A stretch of DNA of 64,000 nt from Natrialba asiatica DSM 12278 (GCF_000337555.1 NZ_AOIO01000007.1:84293-148292), one strand, 5' to 3'; positions 1 through 9,371 are shown, counted from the first letter of the stretch. Translations and numbers: made by a program. Notes: generated by a model from the letters alone, not told the origin.

Positions 1-446
1 CAGAGTGCGCCCTGGTCGTGCTTGTCGACGACGATATTGCGAAGCTGGTTGCTAAAGGAGTCGTAGACGAGGAGCGCCCAGCCACCTGCAGCGGAGGCGG
101 CGGCCTCAAACTCTCCCTTCCAGGCTTCGTAAGAGCCAAAGTCCGCTTCGATGCGAGCCGCGAGGTCGCCCGTCGGCTCGGCACCGCCTTCCGGGCTCAT
201 CGACTGCCAGAAGAGGTCGTGGAGAACGTGGCCGGAGCCGTTGTGCGTTACGTTCCGGATCGCCCCCGCCGACGAGGAGAAGTCGCCCGCTTCGCGGTTT
301 GCTTCGAGGGTTTCTTCGGCGCTGTTCCAGCCGTTGACGTAGCCCTGATGGTGCGTATCGTGGTGCCAGTTCAGAACCTGTTCGCTAATGTGTGGTTCGA
401 GCGCGTCGTAGTCGTACGGAAGCGGTGGTAGTTCGTGATTGCTCAT
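1..446 (-). CDS. sod: Superoxide dismutase (Fe/Mn family), 3' end cut by window
   Basis: Converts superoxide to peroxide and oxygen in the cytoplasm. Read on the minus strand from the ATG at 446, it begins MSNHELPPLPYDYDALEP, the classic Fe/Mn-SOD N-terminus. A helix with LNWHHDTHHQGY follows (metal-ligand and active-site histidines around residues 28-33). GSGHVLHDLFW carries the second histidine and GWALLVYD starts the C-terminal domain. About 148 residues are visible. The last third of the usual roughly 200, including the Asp/His ligand pair, lies outside the window. Metal preference (Mn or Fe) cannot be told from this part. No partner gene is visible. Confidence 0.95.
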   Translation of the reverse strand, partial: MSNHELPPLPYDYDALEPHISEQVLNWHHDTHHQGYVNGWNSAEETLEANREAGDFSSSAGAIRNVTHNGSGHVLHDLFWQSMSPEGGAEPTGDLAARIEADFGSYEAWKGEFEAAASAAGGWALLVYDSFSNQLRNIVVDKHDQGAL

Positions 447-733
447 GTTTCTCGCATACTCGACTATACGCGGAGCGGATATGAATGTTCGCTGTACTGC
501 ATTCAAGTAACAATACTGCCATCTCCACCTGAGGCGGAAACACGATCATCTGCTTCGAAATCGAGAATAAATAGACTATGTATGGGAAATGCGACAGATA
601 CCGTGTTTCTGCCGCTGCAAATACCCCAGATCTATGCACGAGAGAGTCGCCTCAGCATCGAGATGTCTGTGTCAGAGTTAAGGAACAATTCCAACACAGT
701 AGCGTCGAATCATCCCAATAAATTAGCTTTCAT

Positions 734-1288
734 TTATTTGCGATTTTGCCACTCTTGACGGAGCAATCCGTACTGGAACGTATCGCGGTACTCACCGTCG
801 ACGAAGCGGTCCTTCCGCATGCATCCTTCTTTGGTGAACCCGAGCGATTTTAGCAGACCACGGGAAGCGTCATTGAAATCGTAGACTCTCGCACCTACGG
901 CAGGGGTGGCGTACACCCGGAAAACGTACTCGATGACGAGAGAGACGGCCTCTTGTCCGTACCCTTCGCCGTGGACCTCCGGAACCAGCCAGTAGGAGAG
1001 TTCGGGTCGCCGCCAGTCGGCGTCCTTCAGCGAAATCGCGCCGATTGGCCGTACATCGTCCTCATTAGGTTGACCGGGGTCAGCATGATCCTCGTCGAGA
1101 CAGACGAGGAATTGATCCCCGCTGTTCTCCTCGTGCCAATCTTCTAACTGCTCTTGATTCCGGAGGGGGACGCCTCCGGGGTAGCGAATCTCGGGATTCG
1201 CATACGCGCGCTGAACGAACGGGATGTCCTCGTGTTCGAGTGTCCGAAGTGTGACCCGCTCGCCGCTCTCGATGCGTGCTCCTGGCAT
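734..1288 (-). CDS. GNAT-family N-acetyltransferase (RimJ/RimL-like)
   Basis: Predicted acetyl-CoA-dependent N-acetyltransferase of 184 residues. It starts [20 protein letters not shown] and has the RimJ/RimL-type layout: an N-terminal beta-strand ([18 protein letters not shown]), a central strand with [11 protein letters not shown], then [19 protein letters not shown], which holds the acetyl-CoA-binding loop. The C-terminal part, [15 protein letters not shown], is typical of the fold. The open frame reaches further upstream, but the ATG at 1288 fits the family start and has a TATA-like AATAAAT about 30 bases upstream. Substrate unknown; ribosomal protein, antibiotic or small-molecule acetylation are all possible. 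It is a single gene with no operon partner. Confidence 0.85.
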   Translation of the reverse strand: MPGARIESGERVTLRTLEHEDIPFVQRAYANPEIRYPGGVPLRNQEQLEDWHEENSGDQFLVCLDEDHADPGQPNEDDVRPIGAISLKDADWRRPELSYWLVPEVHGEGYGQEAVSLVIEYVFRVYATPAVGARVYDFNDASRGLLKSLGFTKEGCMRKDRFVDGEYRDTFQYGLLRQEWQNRK

Positions 1289-1685
1289 GAGTACCTCACA
1301 GATGAGTTTACCGGGAAATAAATGCTTGCAGAACGCTCGGCTTGGCAACTCTTCGTTACGTTCGCTGACTAGTCAGCGAGCAGTAGGTACTGAGACCGAA
1401 CGGCGGTTCCGAGTGCACTCCTGCTGTTTTTCCTGTGCTCGGAGCGTCCTCGTCGGCGTCGGAACACGCCTCGGAAAGGGCTGTACGTCGGGCCACGGCG
1501 CTTGCGGAGTCGGCTCGCTGTCGAACACGTCGGTCACCCAGTACCGAGAGCACTCCCGAGACAGCGTCTAGCTAACTCCGTCGATCGATCGGCTCCGTTC
1601 AACCCGTGCGGAGCTACAAGTTCGGTCAGTAGTGTGACCGAACGCAGACTCTCCCGAGTTCACAGTCGTTTCGGATCGTAGAGGC
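1289..1685. other. Intergenic region with no convincing gene
   Basis: About 400 bases between the acetyltransferase start and the end of the DUF1801-type gene. It holds the promoter of the acetyltransferase at its left edge and the 40-base repeat copy at 1591-1630. No frame in it reads like a haloarchaeal protein. Confidence 0.6.
1591..1630 (+). repeat. GGCTC...TACAAGTT repeat, copy A
   Basis: A 40-base intergenic sequence starting GGCTCCGTTCAACC and containing GGAGCTACAAGTT. It matches a second copy at 16470-16510 in the blocks GGCTC, GTT, AACC, GGAG, TACAAGTT and CAGT, in the same orientation and register apart from a small indel. The GGCTCyGTTsAA start resembles insertion-sequence termini. 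No transposase lies next to this copy, so it may be a solo end or a small non-autonomous element remnant. That interpretation is inference. Confidence 0.5.
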
Positions 1686-2492
1686 TCACCAGCCCATCCC
1701 CGGATCATCGGCGGCCTGCCGGACCCAGGAAGCGACTTGCTCCTCGTCCAGCGTGTCCGTCTTCTTCAGGTCCAGTGCCTGTCTATCCGGGCCCGTCCCG
1801 CTGGGCGGCTCTGGATCGAGGTACGTTTCACACACGAATGTCAGTTTCACGTGTTTCGAGAACGCACTGAATGACGCGAACCATCCTTGGTCCTCGACGC
1901 CGTAGAACGGCTGGTGATACTTTACGGCGCGACGCACATGGGGCGCTTCCTGCTGAACGATCTGGTCGAATTGTGCCGCAACTTCATGCTTCCAATCCGG
2001 CAGCGCTGCAATGTACGCCTTCACCGCTGCCGATCCATCGGTATCATCCTTCCTCCGCGTCGCCTGGTATCGTTTCCTCCGTTCCTCCCATTCCTCCTCC
2101 GTCGGGACCTTGTCCGACAGCTCGATTTCCCCGACGTTCTCGTCCACGATGGTTTTCTCTCCCTCTCGACCTGATATCGCGGTCACGACCAAGATTTCGT
2201 CTGGCTCTTCGGGAGCAGAAAACAGGTCGAAGTCCAGCCGCAACGTCCCTCCTCGCCAGTGGCGGGCAAAGCCAACCCAGCCGTCGGGGTGGTCGTCCCG
2301 GGCGTCTTGTTCGACCCGGAAAAGCCCCATCAAGGCTGGAATGGCGTCGGCACCCCATTGAAGTCCCCGTTCCAGATCCGTGAAACGAACCCCTTCGTCG
2401 TGGTCGGCACGGTAGTTGGGCGCTCTGATTGCCCGATTCGCCATCACGAGTTCGGAGACTCGCTGGGTCGTAAGTGAGTCAGACACACTCAT
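1686..2492 (-). CDS. Haloarchaeal protein with C-terminal DUF1801-like domain
   Basis: A 268-residue acidic cytoplasmic protein. The C-terminal half (roughly residues 145-265) has the DUF1801/YdhG pattern: DGSAAVKAYIAALPDWKHEV, then HVRRAVKYHQPFYGVEDQGW, FSAFSKHVKLTF and a closing LKKTDTLDEEQVASWVRQA. Family members include proteins described as putative iron chaperones, but biochemical function is poorly known. The N-terminal half (GVRFTDLERGLQWGADAI...) is not recognised. The ATG at 2492 is preferred over the GTG at 2498 because a TATA-like TTGATAAACT lies about 27 bases upstream, as for leaderless haloarchaeal transcripts. Function uncertain. Confidence 0.75.
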   Translation of the reverse strand: MSVSDSLTTQRVSELVMANRAIRAPNYRADHDEGVRFTDLERGLQWGADAIPALMGLFRVEQDARDDHPDGWVGFARHWRGGTLRLDFDLFSAPEEPDEILVVTAISGREGEKTIVDENVGEIELSDKVPTEEEWEERRKRYQATRRKDDTDGSAAVKAYIAALPDWKHEVAAQFDQIVQQEAPHVRRAVKYHQPFYGVEDQGWFASFSAFSKHVKLTFVCETYLDPEPPSGTGPDRQALDLKKTDTLDEEQVASWVRQAADDPGMGW

Positions 2493-2816
2493 AGTCACTC
2501 ACCTACACGTGGTAGTAGTTTATCAATATTCCCCGGTTCTGGGGGAGCGGAGAGCCGTATTCCTCCTGGTGGGACAGAAAAGCAGACTTCACGGGAGTGC
2601 AATCCCCAAGCGATCCTTGCCGCCGGAGCCGTAGATCGTCACGACTCGCCTTATAAGGAGGGAAATTTCAATAGAACCGATCGATTCTGCCCCTGCCATA
2701 GCACAACGGGCGAGTGAACCTGGCCCGCTATCTCGCCTGCTCTCGTCGCTCTATTGCCAGTATTGTGCTCTTTATGCGAATACTTTTGAGCGCCGCGACC
2801 CTAGTACGGGTAACAG
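2493..2816. other. Divergent intergenic region
   Basis: About 320 bases between the divergent DUF1801-type gene and the HTH gene. It holds the minus-strand TATA near 2519 and a plus-strand ATACTTTTGA at 2781-2790 about 30 bases before the HTH start. No gene seen. Confidence 0.6.
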
Positions 2817-3251
2817 ATGGCTGACTCAATGAGCGAAATGCTCCGCCAGGACATGCAGTGTGAGGGGCTGCTGGAGTGTTTCCACGACCTCAAGGAGATT
2901 GACAAGGAGGTATTCCAATTGCTCAGCGACGAAGCGGAGCCGCTGACGGTCGACGAAATCGGCGACCACATCGATCGTGAGCGCTCGACGGCCTATCGCT
3001 CCGTCAACCGCTTGCTACAGGCCGGCTTCCTCCAGAAGGAGCAGATCAACTACGAACAGGGCGGATACTATCACGTCTATCACCCGCGAGATGCCGAGGA
3101 CATCTCCCAGGAGATGCAACGACTGCTCAACGACTGGTACGCAAAAATGGGCCAGCTGATCGCCGAGTTCAGCGAGACGTACGCCGTTGAACCGGAACCG
3201 GAATCGGAGTCAGAATCAGAATCTGAGCCGGTTGCATCTGCCGACCAGTAG
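2817..3251 (+). CDS. TrmB-like winged-helix transcriptional regulator
   Basis: A 144-residue DNA-binding protein. A winged helix-turn-helix covers about residues 35-85 (DKEVFQLLSDEAEPLTVDE, then STAYRSVNRLLQAGFLQKEQ), the arrangement used by TrmB-family and related archaeal regulators. The remainder is a helical DAEDISQEMQRLLNDWYAKM segment, likely for dimerisation, and a low-complexity acidic tail of repeated ES/EP residues ending near residue 138. It lacks the sugar-binding domain of full-length TrmB, so the effector is unknown. Stand-alone gene; the target could be itself or distant genes. Confidence 0.8.
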   Translation: MADSMSEMLRQDMQCEGLLECFHDLKEIDKEVFQLLSDEAEPLTVDEIGDHIDRERSTAYRSVNRLLQAGFLQKEQINYEQGGYYHVYHPRDAEDISQEMQRLLNDWYAKMGQLIAEFSETYAVEPEPESESESESEPVASADQ

Positions 3252-3412
3252 CTGTCGTGCTTCCTATCGTCACTACTCTACTGTCTCCGGTACTCCCTGT
3301 TTCCACGATATCCACGGCGGCGACGATAGCGATTTCCGAATGCTGTCCTCGTCCGCGGATGATCGCCCGTGGAGTCGAGGCGATCATCGTTAGCCACTAC
3401 TCACGGCCGATG

Positions 3413-4288
3413 CTACTCGCTCCGATCGATCCGATCGGACTGACCGAAACCCCCGTTAACCCCCGGTAACGTCGTCTGCGTGCCCCGCTGAAAGCGTCCC
3501 GTCTCCTTGACGTCGTAATTCATCACCAATCGCTCCGTCGCCGCCGTCGACCGACTCGCGTCGTCGTGTTGCTTGTTCATAAACTGCGAGCGGTCCTGTT
3601 CGACGACCGTATACTCCTCCAGCCGCGCCGGTAACCGCTGATACGATACTGCCCACCGTCCCTCGAGTTCACAAAGCGTCTCGACGAATCGCTCGTGATC
3701 GAACTCGCCGTGGCGATACAGGATGTCGCCCTCGTCGACGTACGGTGGATCGGCGTAGAAGAACGTCTGCTCCCCGTCGTACTGGGCCATGAGCTCGGCG
3801 TAATCGAGGTTCTCGATCTGCACGTTCTGAAAGCGCTCGGCGAACTCGTGGAGGTGTTCGGTCGCGTTGCGAAACTTGCGGGCCTTGTTTCGCTGGTTGG
3901 CGGCGGCGAAGCCGGAAGCGGTTCGGTACTTGGCGGCGTACTGGGAGTATCGGAGATAGAAGAAGCGTCCGGCGCGCTCGATGGGGCCGTCGGGTCGCTC
4001 GCCGTCGTAAAACGCCCGTTTCCACGCTTCGTGTTGTTCGCGAGCGTAGGGCGTTTGCTGGAGCCATTCGACGAGTTCGTCCTCGCGCTCGCGGAGGACG
4101 GTAAAGAACTGGACCAGATCGCCGTCACGGTCGTTGTAAACTTCGATGTGGCTCTCGTCTTTGGTGACGAGAACTGCTGCGCTGCCGCCGAAGACCTCGA
4201 CGTAGCACCTGTGGGGCGGAATGTGGTCGATAATCCACGGGGCGAGGTATGATTTGCCGCCGGGATAGGGGAACACCGACGTAGTCAC
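3413..4288 (-). CDS. DNA adenine methyltransferase, D12 class (Dam-like)
   Basis: Transfers a methyl group from S-adenosylmethionine to adenine in DNA. The protein has the D12-class order: FPYPGGKSYLAPWI near the N-terminus (SAM-binding FxYxGGK), CYVEVFGGSAAVL (motif I), and ADPPY (catalytic DPPY motif IV). The frame stays open upstream, but the GTG at 4288 is taken as start: it puts VFPYPGGK at the N-terminus, as in the family, and lies 27 bases from a TATAAT box at 4313-4318. That gives 291 residues. No restriction endonuclease is visible next to it, so it looks like an orphan methyltransferase; recognition sequence unknown. Neighbours give no functional clue. Confidence 0.88.
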   Translation of the reverse strand: MTTSVFPYPGGKSYLAPWIIDHIPPHRCYVEVFGGSAAVLVTKDESHIEVYNDRDGDLVQFFTVLREREDELVEWLQQTPYAREQHEAWKRAFYDGERPDGPIERAGRFFYLRYSQYAAKYRTASGFAAANQRNKARKFRNATEHLHEFAERFQNVQIENLDYAELMAQYDGEQTFFYADPPYVDEGDILYRHGEFDHERFVETLCELEGRWAVSYQRLPARLEEYTVVEQDRSQFMNKQHDDASRSTAATERLVMNYDVKETGRFQRGTQTTLPGVNGGFGQSDRIDRSE

Positions 4289-4310
4289 AGCGGTTTGTTT
4301 CGGGCCCGCC

Positions 4311-4320
4311 GTTATAATCC
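4311..4320 (-). promoter_or_regulatory. TATA box of the adenine methyltransferase
   Basis: GTTATAATCC (plus strand) centred 27 bases from the GTG at 4288, the spacing expected for a leaderless archaeal transcript. It decides the start codon choice. Confidence 0.6.
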
Positions 4321-4513
4321 CTCTCTTCGCCCGTCTTCGGTAGCGTGTTCCGCTGGCAGCGTGTGAGGGAGTCGGGATTCGCATCTCGGTCGCCGAGGTA
4401 ACGAGCAGAAGGCACGTGATTCGACGTTTGCAAGGGTCACTACTATTCCGAAACCCGCAGTACTTTTCGCCGTACGTCCGCCTTCTGGACAGCCTGCCCT
4501 CAAACGACGATCG

Positions 4514-5809
4514 ATGCCGAGTTCACTCCGTATGCAAGAGTTAAACATCGCACTCGTTACGATCGGTGCGCTCACACTGCTATTAAGCCTCGTTGCTGGA
4601 CTGATGCGAAACAAGGTCTACGTCGTTTCTGAACCGATGGCGGCGGTGATTCTGGGAATGGTGATCGGTCCTTTCGGTGTGGATCTTCTCGCGCTTGCAG
4701 GGTGGGGAGATCCGTTCACGATTCTGGAACAGTCCGCTCGGCTTACGGTGGGATTGGCCGTCATGGCCGCGGCGCTCCGGCTTCCACGGCGATATTTCAG
4801 AGCGAACGTGCGTCCGATGGCGGTCGTTCTTCTCCCGGGAATGATCGTGATGTGGCTTGTGAGTGGGATACTCGTTTATCTCTTCCTGAACGTCCCGCTC
4901 TGGACCGCGTTGCTTATCGGGGCGATCGTCACGCCCACCGACCCGGTTCTCGCGGGAACGATCGTTACGGGATCCGTAGCGGAGCAGGATATTCCGGCAT
5001 CGATCAGAAATTTTCTCAGCGGTGAAGCGGGAGCCAACGACGGACTCGCGTATCCGATCGTGTTTCTCCCGCTTCTCGTCCTCCAGCACTCGTCGGAGCG
5101 AGCGATTACCGAGTGGTTGTTCTCGACGTTGCTCTGGGAAGTCGGTGCCGCCGTGGTGATCGGCGCTACCGTCGGGACGGTTGCCGGCCGGATCGAACGC
5201 AAGTCCCGCGAGCACGATTTTCTCGAGGAGACCTCGTTACTTAGCGTAACTGTCGCCTTCACGTTTACCGTCCTGGGCGGAGTCAAACTGCTCGGAAGCG
5301 ACGGGATCCTGGCGGCGTTCGTAGCCGGGTTGTTGTTCAACCGGTTCGCAGATGCCCGCGATGAGGCCGACGAGCAAAAGGTCCAGGAGACGGTGCTTCG
5401 GCTGTTTACGTTCCCGATATTCGTCTTCTTCGGGATGGCGATCCCGATATCCGAGTGGCTTGCCCTAGGTTGGGCGGGAGTCGCCCTCGCGGCAAGTATC
5501 TTGCTCCTACGACGACTGCCGATGATGCTCTTGTTCCACCGGTACATTCGTCCGATCAACGACAGTCGTGATGCGCTTTTCGCGGGCTGGTTCGGCCCGA
5601 TCGGCATCGCGGCGCTCTTTTACGCGACGGTGGCCCATCGGATCCTCGGTATCGAACTCGTCTGGAGCGTGGCAACTCTCGTCATCGCGAGTTCGGTGCT
5701 GGTTCACGGCGTTACGGCGACGCCGTTTACGAAACTGTACGGACAGGTGATCGACCGCGATCATCCGCAGGCGGCCGACGACCAATCGTCGGCGTTCGCG
5801 GAGGGATAA
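4514..5809 (+). CDS. Na+(K+)/H+ antiporter, CPA1/NhaP family
   Basis: Membrane exchanger expected to expel sodium or potassium in return for protons. The 431-residue protein has 12 or so hydrophobic segments and ends in a short acidic tail. Family motifs are clear: AIVTPTDPVLAGTIVTG in the ion-translocation region and SGEAGANDGLAYP, whose Asn-Asp pair is the transport site of CPA1 exchangers. LLGSDGILAAFVAGLLFNR is a further conserved segment. A second ATG at 4532 (MQELNIALV) gives an equally plausible start. There is no regulatory TrkA-C domain. Such exchangers are common in haloarchaea for salt and pH balance. Confidence 0.9.
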   Translation: MPSSLRMQELNIALVTIGALTLLLSLVAGLMRNKVYVVSEPMAAVILGMVIGPFGVDLLALAGWGDPFTILEQSARLTVGLAVMAAALRLPRRYFRANVRPMAVVLLPGMIVMWLVSGILVYLFLNVPLWTALLIGAIVTPTDPVLAGTIVTGSVAEQDIPASIRNFLSGEAGANDGLAYPIVFLPLLVLQHSSERAITEWLFSTLLWEVGAAVVIGATVGTVAGRIERKSREHDFLEETSLLSVTVAFTFTVLGGVKLLGSDGILAAFVAGLLFNRFADARDEADEQKVQETVLRLFTFPIFVFFGMAIPISEWLALGWAGVALAASILLLRRLPMMLLFHRYIRPINDSRDALFAGWFGPIGIAALFYATVAHRILGIELVWSVATLVIASSVLVHGVTATPFTKLYGQVIDRDHPQAADDQSSAFAEG

Positions 5810-5870
5810 TGCACTTGAGAGAACGGATAGGGATATCGACGATTCTCAGAGACGGTGGTACGATCCGATC

Positions 5871-6080
5871 GTGCGAAATGTCGGTGTGGTCCTGACCAGG
5901 TTCGCCGTCGCCGTTTTGAGTCTCGTTGTGGTCTCGGTCATCGGGGTCGAGTACTACGCGATTCCGGCCGAGTTGCTCTCAGCGGCGATCGTCTTCGGCG
6001 TCGGCAGGATACTCCGCTACGGTACGTCAGACACCGAGTCAAGACGCTACGTAACCTCCCCGGCGCGAATGCAGTCTTAG
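5871..6080 (+). CDS. Small hydrophobic membrane protein, unknown
   Basis: A 69-residue protein starting with GTG (MRNVGVVLTRFAVAVLS...). Two hydrophobic stretches, about residues 5-28 and 33-48, suggest two membrane helices, followed by a short charged tail. It sits 60 bases after the antiporter on the same strand and could be co-transcribed. An overlapping frame starting at 5855 encodes an Arg-rich sequence typical of a shadow and was discarded. No family recognised. Confidence 0.5.
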   Translation: MRNVGVVLTRFAVAVLSLVVVSVIGVEYYAIPAELLSAAIVFGVGRILRYGTSDTESRRYVTSPARMQS

Positions 6081-6191
6081 AGGAGATGCGTCGATCTCTA
6101 TTGCTGTTCTGAACCGTAACCGAATACCGGCGGTAGATCGCTATTATTTGATTGGCATGATTCATATCGACTTGTAATAGGATGTTTACTA

Positions 6192-6198
6192 ACTATAT
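6192..6198 (+). promoter_or_regulatory. TATA box of the M14 peptidase
   Basis: ACTATAT-type box centred 27 bases upstream of the ATG at 6222, supporting that start and a leaderless transcript. Confidence 0.5.
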
Positions 6199-6221
6199 CG
6201 CCGCGGTTGACTTTCTCCGGA

Positions 6222-7529
6222 ATGAAAGATACGATCAGCACTGAACTCGACCGACGACGATTCCTTCGTAGGACGACTGTGGCGGGTCTCACGGGTGCAG
6301 TAGGGATGAGTGGTATCACAAGCGGAACCGAGGATGGAACTTCGATAACTGCGACCACGGACTTCGATTCGGGCGGCGGCGTTGAAATCGATCAGGAAAA
6401 TGGGTGCGTAGAATTAACCAATATCGACGACGGAGGATACAGTTACCTCGGGTATATGCATTTCAGGCTTGAAGGAGCAGCGAACTCTGATATTTCCTTT
6501 GAGATCACAAACCTCGATGAGTCGAGAATGCCTGCGAACTACAGGCTTCTGTATACGTCGAGCCTCGAATCCGGAGACTGGACCCGGATGGACGATGAAG
6601 TCGGGGACGGTTTTTCCCAGACGTTCGACTCCGATGAGGTATATATATCGAGCTACAGAGCCTATCCGTATCAGCAGACGGTGCAGCGAGTGGCTGAACT
6701 CGAGCGTAAATATCCGAGATTTGTTGAAACGGATGTGATCGGCCAGAGTGCGAATGGCCGGGATATGCACGCAGTTCGTATCACTAATCCGACCGTCCCC
6801 GACGAAGAAAAGGCGGATATCATTTCTATCGCGAGACAACACCCCGGAGAAGTGGAGGGATCGTGGCATATGGATGCCGCGATCGACTACGCGCTCGAAA
6901 CCCTCCGTAGTACGAAGACTACGTTCGAAGACGAGTTCTGCTTCCACTTCATTCCGAATGCGAATCCAGACGGAATGTACGAGGGACATCACAGGCACAC
7001 TCCGCAAGGATACGATTTGAACCGTGAGTGGCATACGGAGTCACCGGTTGAAATCGAGAACATGACATCTTATATGCGGGAGAATCTGGACGATGTCCAT
7101 TGGGGATTCGACTTCCATTCGACAACGAACTCCGACTGGGATGCCGTAGTCTACGGCGAGGATGCTGTCGATGACGACGATCTCGACACGATCGACTCGA
7201 TCGCGTCTCATTCACTCTCGTATCCAGATACGACACGGTCGAGCAGCACAGACGGTACCGCGTACGCGTTCATCAACGACGAGTTCGATGCTGTGATGGT
7301 CGTGACCGAAGCGTGGACGTACCGCGAGTACTCGGCCGCAGAATTGGCAGCGGAAGGACGAAACTTCTTCAGCGAAGTTGCTCCACGAGCGGATTCCCCG
7401 CCGGGTGGTCGTCGACCGCCGAAAAATACCTGTCCATCAGGCCACTGTGGTGAGAATTCACGTCCGGTTAAACTACCCAGTAGTCTTCCGTGGGGAACGA
7501 ATTTCGACCCGAGAAAGTATTTCCGCTGA
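6222..7529 (+). CDS. Secreted M14-family zinc carboxypeptidase
   Basis: Predicted exported metallo-carboxypeptidase of 435 residues. The N-terminus has a twin-arginine signal (DRRRFLRRTTVAGLTGA), so export as a folded enzyme is expected. A beta-rich domain (about residues 40-140) precedes the peptidase domain, the order seen in cytosolic-carboxypeptidase-like M14 enzymes. Zinc-site motifs are visible: RQHPGEVEGSW (HxxE), NANPDGMYEGHHR, GYDLNREW and FDFHSTTN (third ligand). The catalytic glutamate is probably in VVTEAWTYREY. The last 50 or so residues (after FFSEVAPRA) are rich in Pro and Arg and unlike the family, which may mean a recent frameshift near the 3' end. Confidence 0.85.
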   Translation: MKDTISTELDRRRFLRRTTVAGLTGAVGMSGITSGTEDGTSITATTDFDSGGGVEIDQENGCVELTNIDDGGYSYLGYMHFRLEGAANSDISFEITNLDESRMPANYRLLYTSSLESGDWTRMDDEVGDGFSQTFDSDEVYISSYRAYPYQQTVQRVAELERKYPRFVETDVIGQSANGRDMHAVRITNPTVPDEEKADIISIARQHPGEVEGSWHMDAAIDYALETLRSTKTTFEDEFCFHFIPNANPDGMYEGHHRHTPQGYDLNREWHTESPVEIENMTSYMRENLDDVHWGFDFHSTTNSDWDAVVYGEDAVDDDDLDTIDSIASHSLSYPDTTRSSSTDGTAYAFINDEFDAVMVVTEAWTYREYSAAELAAEGRNFFSEVAPRADSPPGGRRPPKNTCPSGHCGENSRPVKLPSSLPWGTNFDPRKYFR

Positions 7530-7722
7530 TGTGAGGATCCGTGGAAACGCTAAACACTACGAGTAGGTGGGTGACAGAGTAATAACTGGTTCCTCGATGG
7601 CTGTCAATGCGTGTGGTGAATTCAGGGATTCTTCAGGACCATCGGTTGCGGCTGTTTGTCCGTTTTGAATCTCCTCCTAACGGCAGTATACGGCCCGTAC
7701 AATCCAGAGCGCAGACCTTCAA

Positions 7723-7878
7723 TTATGATTCGTCTAGTGAAACGTCTTCCCCTGTGAACGCACACGTCTTAGTTGTGTCCTGATTGGTCGTTCGATGCGT
7801 GACTATCCGATCCAATCTCTCGGCCGAACCTGCGGGGATGACCAGTTCGTCTCCGTCTTCTGTTGGATACTGTTCCAC
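7723..7878 (-). CDS. Small acidic protein, unknown
   Basis: A 51-codon frame starting with GTG and reading MEQYPTEDGDELVIPAGSAE, then LDRIVTHRTTNQDTTKTC, ending DVSLDES and a TAA. The composition (acidic, few Lys) and codon use look like haloarchaeal coding sequence rather than a shadow. The same frame stays open for more than 60 bases upstream of the GTG without an ATG. It is divergent from the aminotransferase gene, so its promoter would overlap that one. No family recognised; it could be a real small protein or a remnant. Confidence 0.35.
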   Translation of the reverse strand: MEQYPTEDGDELVIPAGSAERLDRIVTHRTTNQDTTKTCAFTGEDVSLDES

Positions 7879-7907
7879 TATATCTATCCATTTAGAATAA
7901 GAGCCAA

Positions 7908-7914
7908 CTATATG
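7908..7914 (+). promoter_or_regulatory. TATA box of the class III aminotransferase
   Basis: CTATATG centred 28 bases before the ATG at 7939, consistent with a leaderless mRNA. Confidence 0.55.
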
Positions 7915-7938
7915 TGGGTTGCGTGAGATCGTTTTGGT

Positions 7939-9312
7939 ATGCCTATCGGTCCAGCAATCGACGACCTACACTTCAGTGACGAACCCGCCGTCGACGACGT
8001 TCCCGGTCCTCGATCAACCGACCTGTTAGAGCGCCAGCGCGAGGTCGATAGCAATGCCGTTGCGTATCCGCGCCGGATTCCCATCGCACTGGATGAAGCA
8101 CGCGGTGCGACGGTCCGTGACGCCGACGGGAATACGTTCCTCGACTTCTTCGCCGGCATCGGCGTGTTGAACGTCGGTCACTCCAATCCCTACGTTCTCG
8201 ACGGCGTCAAAGACCAGTTAGACGCCGTTACGCACACGATCGACTTTCCGACGGAGGCGCGGATCGACCTCATCGATAAATTGCGCGAAATCGCCCCCGG
8301 TGGGCTTCGGGGATCGAGCAACGTCGTCTTCGGCGGTCCGAGCGGGAGCGACGCCATCGAGGGCTCGATCAAACTCGCAAAACAGCACACCGGTCGCCAC
8401 GGCCTACTGGCGTTCGAAGGGGCCTACCACGGGACGACTGCCGGCGCGCTCAGCCTCACCGCCGCCAAGAAGTACAAGACCGATTACAGCCCGCTGCTCG
8501 CCGATGCCGTTCACGTGCCCTACCCGGACGCGACTACCGGGACGGACGGCGATGGCGAGGACGTCTCCTGTTCCCGAGCACTCGACGCCGTCAAACGAAA
8601 ATTCGAGGACCCGTACGGCGGTCACGAATCCCCCGCCGGAATCTGGGTCGAACCGATCCAGGGCGAGGGTGGTATCAACGTCCCCCCGGCCGAGTTCTTG
8701 GGCGGCCTTCGGGACATCGCCGACGACAACGATGCGCTGTTGATCGTCGACGAAATCCAGACCGGACTCGGCCGCACGGGCGAGTGGTTCGCGTCCGACC
8801 ACTTCGACGTCACCCCCGACGCCATCACGATGGCCAAGGCTCTCGGCGGCTCCGGACTGCCGATCGGTGCGATGCTCTATCACGAGGACTTCGACACGTG
8901 GGGGGCCGGCGGCCACGTCGGCACCTTCCGCGGTAACGCGCCCGCGATGGTCGGCGGTATTCGCGCCATCGAATACATCCAGGAACACGATCTGCTGTCC
9001 CACGCGACGAACCTCGGCGAGTTCATCCGCGGTCGATTCGCGGAACTCGCCGAGACGACGCCCGAAATCGCCGCCGTTCGCGGGAAGGGCCTGTTCATCG
9101 GCGTCGAGTTCGTCGACGACGATGGCAGTCCCGCCGATGAACTCGTCAAAGCGGTCCAGACGAACTGTTACGAGAACGGCGTGTTGGTGTGGAGTGCGGG
9201 GCGTCACGGCAACGTCTTGCGATTAATTCCGCCGTTGGTGCTCACCCGGCGACAGGCCGAGGTCGGAACGGAGATCATCTGTGAGGCGATCGAGGAGTGC
9301 ACCCGAGGATAG
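7939..9312 (+). CDS. Class III (ornithine/GABA-type) PLP aminotransferase
   Basis: Pyridoxal-phosphate enzyme that moves an amino group between an omega-amino donor and a 2-oxo acid. The 457-residue protein has the class III signature: DADGNTFLDFFAGIGVLNVG near the N-terminus, FGGPSGSDAIEGSIKLA (phosphate-binding loop), YHGTTAGALSLT, and LLIVDEIQTGLGRTGEWF. It continues through DAITMAKALGGSGLPIG, where the Lys of MAK binds PLP. 4-Aminobutyrate, acetylornithine and diaminobutyrate aminotransferases are close relatives and cannot be separated here; GABA or diaminobutyrate type seems likeliest. An SDR gene follows about 60 bases downstream on the same strand, with its own possible promoter. Confidence 0.9.
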   Translation: MPIGPAIDDLHFSDEPAVDDVPGPRSTDLLERQREVDSNAVAYPRRIPIALDEARGATVRDADGNTFLDFFAGIGVLNVGHSNPYVLDGVKDQLDAVTHTIDFPTEARIDLIDKLREIAPGGLRGSSNVVFGGPSGSDAIEGSIKLAKQHTGRHGLLAFEGAYHGTTAGALSLTAAKKYKTDYSPLLADAVHVPYPDATTGTDGDGEDVSCSRALDAVKRKFEDPYGGHESPAGIWVEPIQGEGGINVPPAEFLGGLRDIADDNDALLIVDEIQTGLGRTGEWFASDHFDVTPDAITMAKALGGSGLPIGAMLYHEDFDTWGAGGHVGTFRGNAPAMVGGIRAIEYIQEHDLLSHATNLGEFIRGRFAELAETTPEIAAVRGKGLFIGVEFVDDDGSPADELVKAVQTNCYENGVLVWSAGRHGNVLRLIPPLVLTRRQAEVGTEIICEAIEECTRG

Positions 9313-9371
9313 CGTGCGTTCATCACCACCGGTAGAATAGTTATCCCGGACGCGAAACAGACGGGATACAA